64,000 nucleotides of DNA from Erigeron canadensis (lineage: Eukaryota; Streptophyta; Magnoliopsida; Asterales; Asteraceae). Both the position numbers and the translations under genes were made by a program. The notes below the pieces were generated by a model. The model had not been told where the DNA came from and searched no databases. It was given only the letters and a program-made list of their open reading frames with translations. The DNA is taken from contig NC_057767.1 in assembly GCF_010389155.1 (NCBI RefSeq), positions 25,741,723 to 25,805,722 on the forward strand, read 5' to 3'. Of this stretch, positions 12,501 to 21,935 are shown one piece after another. Positions within the stretch are counted from its first letter, which is position 1, and the number at the start of each line of letters is the position of its first letter.

Positions 12501-13277
12501 ATCAATAATCTTATTTAAATTTCCTTCCTCATAGTAGCGTTGGGCGAGTGAGGCTAGAAATCTTTGTTCATTATCTACATTCTTGAAGCCCAACCTCCCA
12601 CATATGACTTCAAACAATACCACGCCAAATGAATAAACATCCGACTCTTTTGTCAACACTCCCGTATGTATATATGTCGGATCACAATAACCTTGTGTGC
12701 CACACGCATTAGTGATAAGATACGTCTCATTTTCATTTGCACGGCCTAATTTGGAAAGCCCAAGATCCGCAATCATAGCTTTCCAATCATGATCTAAGAG
12801 AATATTTGCACTCTTTAGATCCCTATGGATAACTCTTTCTTTTTCTGCAACATGGTTGTGTAGGTAGTTCAAACCACGTGCTGCATCAATGCAAATATTT
12901 ATCCGTTGCTTCCATGTTAATGTACATGTTTTTCCATCGACATGATGGTATTTGTCAAGGCTTCCGCGCTCTGCATACTCATAAACCAGAATTTTTTCAC
13001 CGCCTTCATGACAAAAACCAACAAGGGATACGAGGTTCGGATGTTTATAACGTGAAAGCAATTGGATTTCCGTTAAGAATTCCTTAAACCCTTGACCAGA
13101 AAGGTTAGTATCTAGTCGCTTTACCGCGACATTTGTAAGTTTACCCGAAAGTGAGAGCTTTCCTTTGTAAACCTTGCCATATCCGCCCCTTCCGATAAGT
13201 GTTGTGAAGTTATTGGTTGCTAGTTCGATATCTTGAAAGGGTATATTAAGGTGGCCTGTATCTTTGATGAATTCCAT
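6924..13277 (-). CDS. Serine/threonine kinase fused to two PP2 (phloem lectin-like) domains, copy B
   Basis: Same seven-exon plan as copy A: 12357-13277, 12127-12276, 11944-12050, 11442-11805, 8717-8944, 8462-8577 and 6924-7461. CDS 2424 bp, 807 aa, all GT-AG, no stops. I chose the start at 13277 (MEFIKD) because it matches the start of copy A; an in-frame ATG lies 30 bp upstream. The kinase has GRGGYGKVYKG, VAVK, HRD, DLG and CDPTY (again no DPE glutamate). Exon lengths 107, 364 and 116 are identical to copy A; exons 1, 2, 5 and 7 differ by multiples of three, as expected for selected duplicates. Introns have grown by TE insertion: intron 4 (8945-11441) is 2497 bp against 163 bp in copy A, and intron 6 (7462-8461) is 1000 bp against 221 bp. 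Function as for copy A is inferred from the domains. Confidence 0.9.
7811..8358 (+). mobile_element. Probable solo LTR in intron 6 of kinase-PP2 copy B
   Basis: It starts TGTTAGGAAAATGGATTCGC and ends near GAGACCAACACA. It shares the start, the ATGACTCATCACCCA and AAGTCAAATATG phrases, the TATA box (CTTATAAAAGG, about 8083) and the end region with the well-delimited solo LTR at 37645-38295. I cannot find a clean 5-bp TSD, so the edges are approximate. It lies antisense to the host gene. Confidence 0.6.
9178..9322. mobile_element. Short foldback element (MITE 1) in intron 4 of copy B
   Basis: Inverted arms: TTGGATGATGTTGCTCTCAC at 9200-9219 against its complement near 9280-9299, each bordered by GATGTTAACAT. 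It begins next to an (AT)n run at 9147-9166. Confidence 0.7.
9346..9501. mobile_element. MITE 2, TIR starting TATGTGGCTGTTAGACACCC
   Basis: Inverted arms of about 45 bp (9346-9390 and 9457-9501) contain the palindrome ACACCCAAGCTTGGGTGT. The same family recurs at 61305-61459 in the ARP intron, and degraded copies lie near 10460-10506 and 10972-11132. It is bordered by (TA)n. Confidence 0.85.
9558..10448. mobile_element. Long-TIR non-autonomous element in intron 4 of copy B
   Basis: Long inverted arms of about 280-300 bp (9558-9840 and 10140-10448) share GGTTATTTGAGAACTC, TCTCTAATGAAAGAGGACG (arm 2) and CATGGGTAGTCTTAAAAT (arm 1). The core holds GC-richer GGCGGAGCCC phrases and a run of CTATGACCTATCACCC repeats (10010-10080). 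A microsatellite (GA)n precedes it. Class is uncertain; long arms suggest a MULE-like MITE, but I could not see a matching 9-bp TSD. Confidence 0.75.
10581..10963. mobile_element. MITE 4, TIR with GTGAGAACC / GGTTCTCAC
   Basis: Left end AGTGAGAACCAACATAT followed by CGTGAGAACCACT; right end CAGTGGTTCTCACGG then TTGTTGTTCTCACGTT, i.e. inverted. The core has two GCCCGTACC phrases and A/T homopolymers. Confidence 0.65.
11155..11357. mobile_element. MITE 6, TIR GTTATTTTGAGTCC
   Basis: Left arm GTTATTTTGAGTCCAACTTA; right arm ends GGTGGACTCAAAATAAC. The core has two near-perfect ACTTACACATGTGTAAGT palindromes. It is flanked on both sides by (TA)n runs. Confidence 0.8.
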
Positions 13278-13439
13278 TGTTTTTGTGTAGAATGGATGGA
13301 ATAACAAGAAATGATGCCTGGCTATGGATGATCAGCTCAAAGTATATTTTGGTTGGATCTTCAGTCTTAAACTCAATAACTTGATAACAAACATACCCTA
13401 CCTAGATGATAAAATAGAATTAAAAAACTTAAAAATATA

Positions 13440-13665
13440 TAAAAAGTAACTGCTCAGTGCCACCTTCCGCGGGTTTTGAGCCCCAATACCTCGACGGTGT
13501 ATGGGGGAGGTTAAGATGTAGGCAAACCTTACCTCTACCTAAGTAGAGAGGCTGCTTCCGGTTTCTACCTAAATGGTAGAAAAGGTCCTCCAACCTTTGC
13601 ATGGGATGAGGATTCAACCCATGACCTCTGTCTCCAGAGGCAAGGGTGTTTACCACTGCTTTTCC
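13440..13665 (-). mobile_element. tRNA-derived SINE (Au-like), minus strand
   Basis: On the minus strand it opens with a tRNA-like head: box A-like AGTGGTAAACACC and box B-like GGGTTGAATCC. The body follows with GCAGCCTCTCTACTTAGG, GGTAAGGTTTGCCTAC and CCTCCCCCATAC. These body phrases recur in the LINE tail at 35950-36065 and in the degraded copy at 26590-26745. No functional tRNA is implied. It lies about 160 bp upstream of the copy B start codon. Confidence 0.75.
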
Positions 13666-13889
13666 GGTTTCTACCCATTCTTTTTGGGTATAGTATATAT
13701 TTTAGATGGGTATTAGTGAAAATAGGCTAATTGTAATTATCTAATTCACCTTTTATTCTTATTTTCTATACAAATCATGATTACAACATATTGAAAGCTT
13801 AAATTTAACTATTACATTTGGTACCAAAGTCAAAGCGCAAAATCCGACCGATTTTACATCATTTTGGCGAACATCTATTTTTCACCCGT

Positions 13890-14290
13890 TTTCACTTACA
13901 AATACCAGTATTCCCTCAAAATACCGGTTTTCCTTAATATCAAAATACCGGCTTTCCTTTTCTTTTGAATACCGTCTTTCCTTTTCAAGCCAAATACCGG
14001 CTTTCACCTTGTTACATAAATACCGGTTTTCCATTTATACTTACCAGTATTCAAATACCGTTTTTCCTTACCTGTTCTTCATTTGAATTTATATTCAAAT
14101 AATACACTGTTTTTGACTTTCCGCTATGTGGTTGTGGTTATGTGAAATCTATGCCTAATTTACACCAAAACCGGTATTAGTACTATTCTCTTTCATTTTA
14201 TAAAGAGAAACTCTGTCCAATTTTTTACTCGAAAACCGGGTATTTCTACTAAAACCGGTATTTCTTTTTTGTTCTTAACGAATATTGGTT
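13890..14290. repeat. Dispersed AATACCGG(T/C)TTTCC repeats
   Basis: At least eight imperfect copies of AATACCGGTTTTCC, some reading CCGTCTTTCC, CCAGTATT or AACCGGTATT, are spaced roughly every 25-50 bp. They sit 0.6-1.0 kb upstream of kinase-PP2 copy B. Decayed tandem repeat, or clustered sites; the sequence cannot tell. Confidence 0.6.
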
Positions 14291-16334
14291 TTATTTCTTT
14301 AGTCTCTTACCCAAACCCAAACCCATCTAAAAAAAATCATTTTCAAAACCCATTTCATTATTTCAATTACAAAGGAAACAATTACTTGTAACTTCGAGGC
14401 AAATCTTCTTCCGCTCGCTCTTGATCCACCCACTTTGCTTCTCTGTCACTTTTTTCAACACGCCCTCCTCGTACCTTGGCTGTTTGTTGTGTAGTGCTTA
14501 CTCGCCTTGACTTGGTTGTACGCCATTTTTCTTGACTGTCATAATTTTAAAACTCATGCTTGAATCTTGTGTATTTGAAAGAAAGAGCAACAAAGAAGGA
14601 AGATAAATTTCTTTTTGCTGTTACAAGGGCTTGAAAAAGAAAACTTTGAGAGCAGTGTCGATTATTGTGTCTTTGGAATAGAAGTGAGAAGAGTAAAATA
14701 GGCGTATTAGGGGGTGTAGTGTCGTTTTGTTAAATTTTGGAAGAAAAAAAAAATATCCACTAATATAAATTTTGCTAAATTGAAGCCAATTAAACCAATA
14801 TAAATGGTGCATTACCGGTTAAAATCAATTTGCTAATGTCATCATTTTCATATTTAATAAATAAATATAGCAAATTCAAAATTCTTACCCAACGTTCATA
14901 TACATCGGCCAAATATAACCGATCATCTTTGCTGATTATTTTTGCCAAATGCTTGCAAACAGATACGGTGTAACAAAGCCAGCGAGCTAATTCTTACCAA
15001 ACTAACTTGCCCAATAAGATAAACGGACTCCTTTATGTATTCTTGGGTGGCTCCGGTTAAGTGTTTCAATTTATGTACGTGTTTAGTCAATTGATTCCTT
15101 ATTCAAAAAACGTGCCTTAGCTGTCGATTCTGTGTTTGGCATCTTTTTTTTGGGTGAGTTTAGCGATACGTTAATGATAGTTACTTTTAAAAAAAAAAAG
15201 GTTGTCGATTCTGTGTGGAAGAACTAAAGTAAATCAGAGGGATCGTAATTATGCGTGTATTGAAACACTAAAAACGTGTTTGTGTTGACCCGTCAGAATA
15301 TACACGTGATATTGTTGTCATATAGTGCCAGACTTCTATACTATTTACGAGATGTCCTTTTATCTTTTAATCTAGTTTTTGGATTGTATGGCCACGTATT
15401 TACAAGAGCCGGAGACCATTATTATTCGTGGGAGTTTGTGATTTTTAAGTTTCTTGCATTAAGAGGCTTGTAATTGTATATGTGCTTGTTTTGCTTGTAC
15501 ATATATTTAAGAGAAAATTTTATTACATACCCCTAAGGTATGTCATATTATTAAGTTTCACCCTTCTCGTTTTTTTGTATCATTATTTCGTATCATTACA
15601 TACCCCTCACCCTAACGTTCGTTTGTGAGTCTCTGTCAACCACCTTATGTGCATACCACGTGAGGATATTTTAGTCATTTTGACTTCTATAACACTCCAT
15701 TCTTCTTTTTCATCTTGTTTTTCAGATCTAACAACAAATCATCATAAATCTCATCGACATACAATACCAAATAACAATAAAATACAATCAAAACCCCATA
15801 TGCCACATCCCTCGGGTACAACCACCGATCGTTATTACAACCAATTATTTTCACAAATTAAATCCAAAAACAACACATCTAATTATTACAAGTAATTACT
15901 TTCACCCATAATAGCTATTAGTGAAGATCGATTATGCAAAAAAAATCTCGAAGTAAAAAAAAAGAGTTGATCTAATCTTATTGTGTGATTTATATTTGAA
16001 ATTACTAAATCTATATACCTTTTTCTGATAGCCATGTTATGCAAAAGACTTTGAAACCACCACTACCGATCAGAACATCATCGCCCATGGTGGTTAGGTT
16101 GGGTCTGGTGGTGAGCTTCGTATTATGCGGCCACCGGATAAAAAGACATCTACTTCTTTACAGACATATATATATATCACCCAAGATCTAAAATCAAGAA
16201 CCGACATCACGATCCAGAAACTTAAACAAAATCGTCCCTGTGATTCACTGATTTGATATTTGTATTCTATGCTGTGAATTTAAAATTAAAAAAAAAAAAA
16301 GAAACATATGAATAATATATGTATTTGTATCTAA

Positions 16335-16360
16335 TTAGGTGAAACCCGCGTGATGCGGCG
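16335..16360 (-). mobile_element. Possible Helitron 3' terminus (minus strand)
   Basis: Read on the minus strand, an imperfect GC-rich hairpin (CCGC...GCGG) is followed by TTTCAC and CTAA, then T. This is the layout of a Helitron 3' end (hairpin, CTRR, host T). The stem is short and imperfect. The 5' end is not identified. Confidence 0.35.
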
Positions 16361-18635
16361 GCCTAAATTATTTTCTAGATAATTCATTGTAAATGAGATG
16401 GTATAAGAGAAATTTAGACATAAATGAATAGTTAAATACTATTAATCGACGTATATACTATTTTATATACTTATAAAAATAATGATTTGATGGATCATCT
16501 TGGAGAAAGTCACTTGTGAATTTACAAAAATATAAGTTATTTGATGCAAACTGAAAACGTGTATGATTTAAAACCTATTTACATTGGTATTCATTAATAA
16601 GGTCGTGATACCTTAGGATCAATCACTCGAGTTCAAAAGACATTCCTCACAATTATTGTGTACACAACCCTATATCTTGAAACCATACCCTTATTATTTT
16701 TTACGGAAAAATAATTAATCCTCTTAAACATCAACTTAAAAATTCTCATAAAACCACTATCCATCACTATACCCGCAATCAGAACAAACCCAAGTAGTGT
16801 TATTTACTATTCTTCTTTGTAAACCTTAAATCGACCCGACGCGAGCCAAACCCACTTCCAAGATTCCCCTTTACAACACTCCCACAAGACCTTTCATCTT
16901 TCAAACATTCTGCTTAATCCAAGTGCCTACGTCTGAACAATAAGATCCTCATTAGAATTGGAATTGGTAAGCAAAGGTTCAATAATATTTACAACCATAA
17001 CCAATTGTTGACTCTTTGTAATGTTTTGGACAGTAGTACTTATAATCTCTAAAGTCATAGTTCATATATTAGCATGGTAGTTGCTAAAGATATAACCTCT
17101 GAAGTCTTGGTTCATATAAATTTAAGATATAACAAATGAAAAGGTACACAATTAATTATTTTATGATTATAACTAACATAAAAAAAGATCAAAATTACAT
17201 ACAAAAATATCACCATTGGCCATATTAATAGACTCGATGTGATCCTAAAGCTCATCCAACATACCTGAAAAAACACGTAGAATCACAAACACATTAGTAA
17301 GACAATTTGATTAGTTTTGATTTTCACTGACTATGCAATCAAAAAATATAGAAGAAGATTTATATGTTTGAGTCTTTTATGTAAGATTATGAAATTCAAA
17401 GTTAAAAAACTTTCATGATAGTCTCTTGAACTTAAGAAAAAAATTATGACCCGAAACACTATTAGTTGGTACTAACTATATTTGTAACAATGAAAATAAA
17501 TCAATATATACAGAAATATAATAGTATATCTGATTAGATGCCAAAAATAAAAGTCATACGATTTTATATTATATCGTATGGTTAGAACTTACAAAACCCA
17601 TTTGATGGAATCCAATTATGGCTTGATAACTTATGTTTATGGTATAAGTAATTGTAATATTATGTCATGGTTTCCCTATGAAACATTAACTAAATATGAA
17701 TTAAGTACAGTTAAAAAAAACGAAGTAAGGACTTTAAGTGAATACAAATTCATAGTATATTTAAAACTTACAATATCTAACTCAATAAGGTCAAAATACC
17801 TGATACATTAGGTGGCTAAGCATTAAATTTTTTGTTCTTTAAGATTGAGTATCTCTTTGCATCTTTGTCTTGCTTCGACTATCTTGGCATTGGTATACAT
17901 TAACTCAAATCTTTGATTTTTTGCTCTATACATCAGATGATAATAATAGTACTAAGAAACATCATCTACACCAATTAGACAAATGACAAAAAGTATCTCC
18001 ATCTTATGAACTATTGAATAGATGCTTACCAAAACAATACAGGCGCTTAAACAAAACAGTTGATTTTTTTCATTGAGAAATTTCATCAAACAGTTGGTGT
18101 TCATGATATAACACCTAACAAAACAAATATAAAACTATTGAAATTATGAAAATAAAGATATCAATCTAAACAAAAACATATTTTAATAACATATTACAAC
18201 TTATCCATTAAAACTAAAAATACTTAACTTGCACAAAATATAAAATGGAAATAAGTGTGAGAAATTACATATTTGTTATCAAAAATCATGAAAAGGTATA
18301 TTATTACTCAATGAAGTAATATAACCTTAATCTTGAATCTATTGATTGCAAATTAATTAATCTTCTTGTGATTCAGCCATGACAATGACACTATTCAAAT
18401 AAAAAATCAAACTATATATCACCATAAAATTTATCAATATTACTAAAAGTCTATAACTCAAAAAATAAAATCTTTATAACACAAAAACAACGCTATTTTT
18501 GATAGGAAACGATTCGAGGAAATTGAAAATTGGTTGTCATCGATGGGGAAGATCTGAGATTATAATTATTTCCTAAATGTGTGTTGGATCAAAATGATGC
18601 TTTATTAATAGTGAGATTCCATAAATGAACAAAAA

Positions 18636-18720
18636 ATTCCTTGGTTCAAGTGGTAAACATGCGTTGCGCACAAAAGGTAGGTCGCGGGTTCGAAACCGAT
18701 AACCTTTTTTTTTTAATATA
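18636..18720 (+). mobile_element. tRNA-like head of a SINE
   Basis: The segment has a box A-like TTCAAGTGGTAAACATG and a textbook box B, GGGTTCGAAACC, at the right spacing, followed by an A/T-rich stretch. It lacks a foldable cloverleaf and sits inside TE sequence, so I read it as a SINE head, not a tRNA gene. The body end is not clear. Confidence 0.6.
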
Positions 18721-20101
18721 AAGGCTACCATTATGGCTTGCATGCGTACGTGGACTAAACACATCAGCAAATATGATGCACATGTGGCTGCTGATGTGTC
18801 ATTCAGATCGTTCTGGTAACGCCACATCAGAATTTGCTGACATGGCGGGCTAGGAGAACGCCAAGTAAGCACTTTCTGATAGGCTTTTATATAGATACAT
18901 AGATAGTAGAATAATATATGTGGCTTAGATGTTTAGTTTGGTGAGCTACGGATAGGATTTGCATTCCTATTTTGCTAGTTATCACTTTTTATATTTGATG
19001 GAGATATGTTATTATTATTTTAACGAGATAGTTACCCGGGCGTTGCCCCGGGAGACATTATATTTATTGTGTTCCGTATTATTTAAAAAATTATTACATG
19101 CTTTTAGAAACATTATATAGCTCAAAACTTGAGTTGATATTGATTTCTTAATGAGTAAGCAATTATAAATTAAAAAAAAATCAACAATATAAATTTATAA
19201 CAAATTAATATATTATATACATTCTAAAAGATAATAAGTATGAAAGTAGTATATATAAAATAAAAATATAAAATAATAATACAAACATAATTAAAGCTAA
19301 TTTCCTAAATCATTGAAAATAGAAAGTGAAAAAAAAATCCATAATAATAAAACATCAACCGAAATAACATTGAAGTATTGCAAACAAATTTTTCGGAGAT
19401 GGTTAGATGTATATATATTCAAAACATATACTCTACTGTTATATGTATATATACTGTGTAATAGTTCACTTGTACTAAGATGAGATAATCTTAAATATGT
19501 TACAAACTTAAAAAATAATAATATGCAATTAAAATAAGTGATCTTTGTAAACAAATTGGAATCAATTTAAAAGATCAAAACATAATTTATCAAGCCCAAA
19601 ATTAATAATATAAGATGGGTCCAAAAGAAAATGAAGTTGGCCCATTAAGAAAATAAAAACGGGTCCAGAAAAATAATATGACCCGTTACTATTCTTTGCA
19701 CGCATTTTCGTACCTTTGTTTTTAATATATATTAATTTGTTAGGTTTCTGGGAAAATGATAAGGGAGGAAAAAGGAAGTGGATGAGGTTAGAAGATGACA
19801 AAAAAGGACGAAATAAGAGTCTAAAATACCCTCATGTGCATTGCACATGAGGGGTTTACAGAAACACATTAATGGACATTAGCGTGAGCCGTGAGGGGTA
19901 TATAATGATACGAAAAATCATCGTAGGGGTATGTAATGATATAAAAAAATGAGATGGGTGAAACTTAATAATATGACATACCCCAGGGGTATGTAATGAA
20001 ATTTTTTTTATATTTAAAGTGTCAAAATACCAAAACCGCCCCAATGACATGTTTATATAAAGTCACATCATATTTGCACCCCCAACCCCAAAAAAATAGA
20101 G

Positions 20102-20241
20102 CGGTCCCCTGGCTTGATGTCATGTTATATAGTATAAAATGAAAATAAAGAGGCTATGGCAAGATAGTGACCGGTCCCTAGCTTGATGTCATGTTATATA
20201 GTACAAAATGAAAATAAAGAAGCTAACAAGATACTGACAAG
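20102..20241. repeat. 70-bp tandem duplication
   Basis: CGGTCCC...GCTTGATGTCATG...ATATAGTA.AAAATGAAAATAAAGA occurs twice with a 70-bp period (20102 and 20172), with few differences. Confidence 0.85.
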
Positions 20242-20448
20242 ATAAAATGGACAACATAAATATGGCATATGGAAAAAAAGATAAAATGGACCACTTAAGA
20301 AAGTTGTTTGTCATATTTATAAAATTAAATGAGGACAAAACTTAAGGATAGTGACATATACATCTCTATTTCTATTGTTATATTAATGAAACAATCTTTT
20401 AAAACATTGCCTATAACTTTGTATAACTTTGTCAGGCCATTAATTTTA

Positions 20449-21209
20449 GAGAAAATAGCATGAGTACCCAATTTATTATAAAAATAAATCAATTTAACCA
20501 ATTTTTTTCAGACTTTCACAAAATACCCAACAAAATCGCAATAAAAAATGAAAATCGCAATGAGATTCTGAAAATCTTTATGAGATTTAGAAAATCGCTA
20601 TGAGATTTTACAAAATCGCATAGAGATTTTGTAAAATCGCATAGAGATTTTATAAAATCCCATAAAGATTTTAAAAATCTAATAAAGATGTTGTAAAATC
20701 GCTATGAGATTTTAAAATCTCATAGAGATTTTCAAAATCTTTATGAGATTTCGACTTTTTCTAATTTTGATTTTTTTTTTTTTTGAAATTTTGACTTCCA
20801 AATTACGTTTTTTGACTCTTTTTTTTTTAGATTTTGACTTTTTTTGAGATTCAAAAAACACAATGCAAAAATCAAAATCTAAATAAAAAGTGAAAATTAA
20901 AAAAAAATCAAAATCAAAAACAAGTAAAATCTCATAGAGATTTTCAAAATCTTTATGCGATTTTCAAAATCTCTATGAGATTTTCAAAATCTTTATACGA
21001 ATTTACAAAATCTCTATAGAATTTTCCAAAATATCTATGTGATTTTGCCAAATCTATATGCGATTTTAAAAATCTTTATGCGATTTTCAAAATCTCATTG
21101 CGATTTTCACATTTTATTGCGATTTTGTTGGGTAATTTGTGAAATTCCAATAAAAGTTGGCTAATTTGGTATATTTTAAAAAAAAATTGGGTACTCATGT
21201 TATTAACTA
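20449..21209. mobile_element. MULE-type foldback MITE (761 bp) made of short repeats
   Basis: The ends GAGAAAATAGCATGAGTACC and the inverse of GGGTACTCATGTTATTAACT are related. TTAATTTTA is duplicated as a 9-bp TSD (20440-20448, 21210-21218). Next inward, ACAAAATCGCAATAAAAAATG at left mirrors ATTTTATTGCGATTTTGTTG at right. The core is many 20-23-bp units of the type AAAATCTCTATGAGATTTT, themselves palindromic, in both orientations. Confidence 0.8.
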
Positions 21210-21630
21210 TTAATTTTATACATTTGTATGAAATGTCAGGTGACATTTATGAGAATCAAATCGAGTTAAAATCAAATGTACTTTTAGAAAGTGTCATTAG
21301 TTTTATACAAAATAATGATATGATTTTGTAGGTTTTGCACGAAAAGTGAGGAAAAGAAAAGTGAGGACAATACTTCCTTCAGTTTTCATAAATTAACTTA
21401 AGTAATAAATATGTTTTTAATAAAGTGACATTGATTTTATACAAAATAGTGATAGATTCTTATGATATTTTGATAGTCTATTTATTATGTAATAAATATA
21501 CTTTGTAATAAATGTTTCAACTATTATATATTTTGTATATCTTCTACACAAACATACAAACTAATCCAACCAAAGAAACAGAAGTAGAAAAGAAGTTCGA
21601 TAAAGTTGATCATATAGTTTATGTAGATTG

Positions 21631-21935
21631 TTAGTGTAATTATTGTTTATGTAGATTGTTCAATAGAAAACAAATGACGAATGAATCGGAATTTTTAACC
21701 GACCAGGTATGTATCGTCTTTCATCTTCTTTATATTATAGTTAGTGTAATTATTGTTTATGTAGATTGTTTTACATTATACATCAAGAATACTTGTTTTA
21801 TATTTATAGTAACTATTCATTATTTTATCTTAATAATTTATATTATCGTAGTGTAATTATTGTTTATGTAGATTGTTTTATATTTATTACAGTTAGTGTA
21901 ATTATTGTTTATGTAGATTGTTTTATATTATACAT
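21631..21935 (+). repeat. Four copies of TAGTGTAATTATTGTTTATG repeat
   Basis: The roughly 29-bp unit ending TAGATTGTT starts near 21632, 21742, 21850 and 21894. Longer flanks (ATTATACATCAAGAATACTTG) are also repeated, so segments of about 42-110 bp were duplicated. Most lie in the presumed intron of the FAR1/MULE-OTU pseudogene. Confidence 0.75.

Larger units (their letters stand above)
13278..15501. other. Upstream region of kinase-PP2 copy B
   Basis: There is no coding exon that I can support. It contains a minus-strand SINE (13440-13665) and a run of dispersed AATACCGGTTTTCC-like repeats (13890-14290). The rest is AT-rich unique-looking sequence. Confidence 0.5.
15511..20008. mobile_element. 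MULE-like element, 4.5 kb, with long TIRs and a 9-bp TSD
   Basis: The left arm from 15511 (GAGAAAATTTTATTACATAC, then GGTATGTCATATTATTAAG and TTTCACCC) is matched in inverse at about 19820-20008 (GGGTGAAACTTAATAATATG, then GGGGTATGTAATGAAATT). Similarity runs about 150-200 bp inward. TATATTTAA flanks both sides (15502-15510 and 20009-20017). No transposase is visible inside. The core contains a possible Helitron terminus (16335), a tRNA-like SINE (18636) and a CCCGGGCGTTGCCCCGGG hairpin (19033-19051). Confidence 0.75.

Noticed and set aside
13429..13656. A 75-codon open frame on the minus strand upstream of kinase-PP2 copy B
   Set aside because: It is a chance frame through a tRNA-derived SINE; the same SINE body occurs elsewhere in the window.
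18640..18710. tRNA gene suggested by GGGTTCGAAACC and AGTGGTAAAC
   Set aside because: Box A and B are present, but no cloverleaf with a 7-bp acceptor stem is visible and it lies inside a TE, so it is a SINE head.
19017..19051. Helitron 3' end at the CCCGGGCGTTGCCCCGGG hairpin
   Set aside because: The hairpin is followed on the minus strand by CTATCTCGTT, not CTRR plus T, so the rule is not met; the similar CTCGTT end near 49530 fails in the same way.
20449..21209. CRISPR-like array of short regular repeats
   Set aside because: Units are adjacent and palindromic in both orientations, with no unique spacers, inside a TSD-bounded element in plant DNA.
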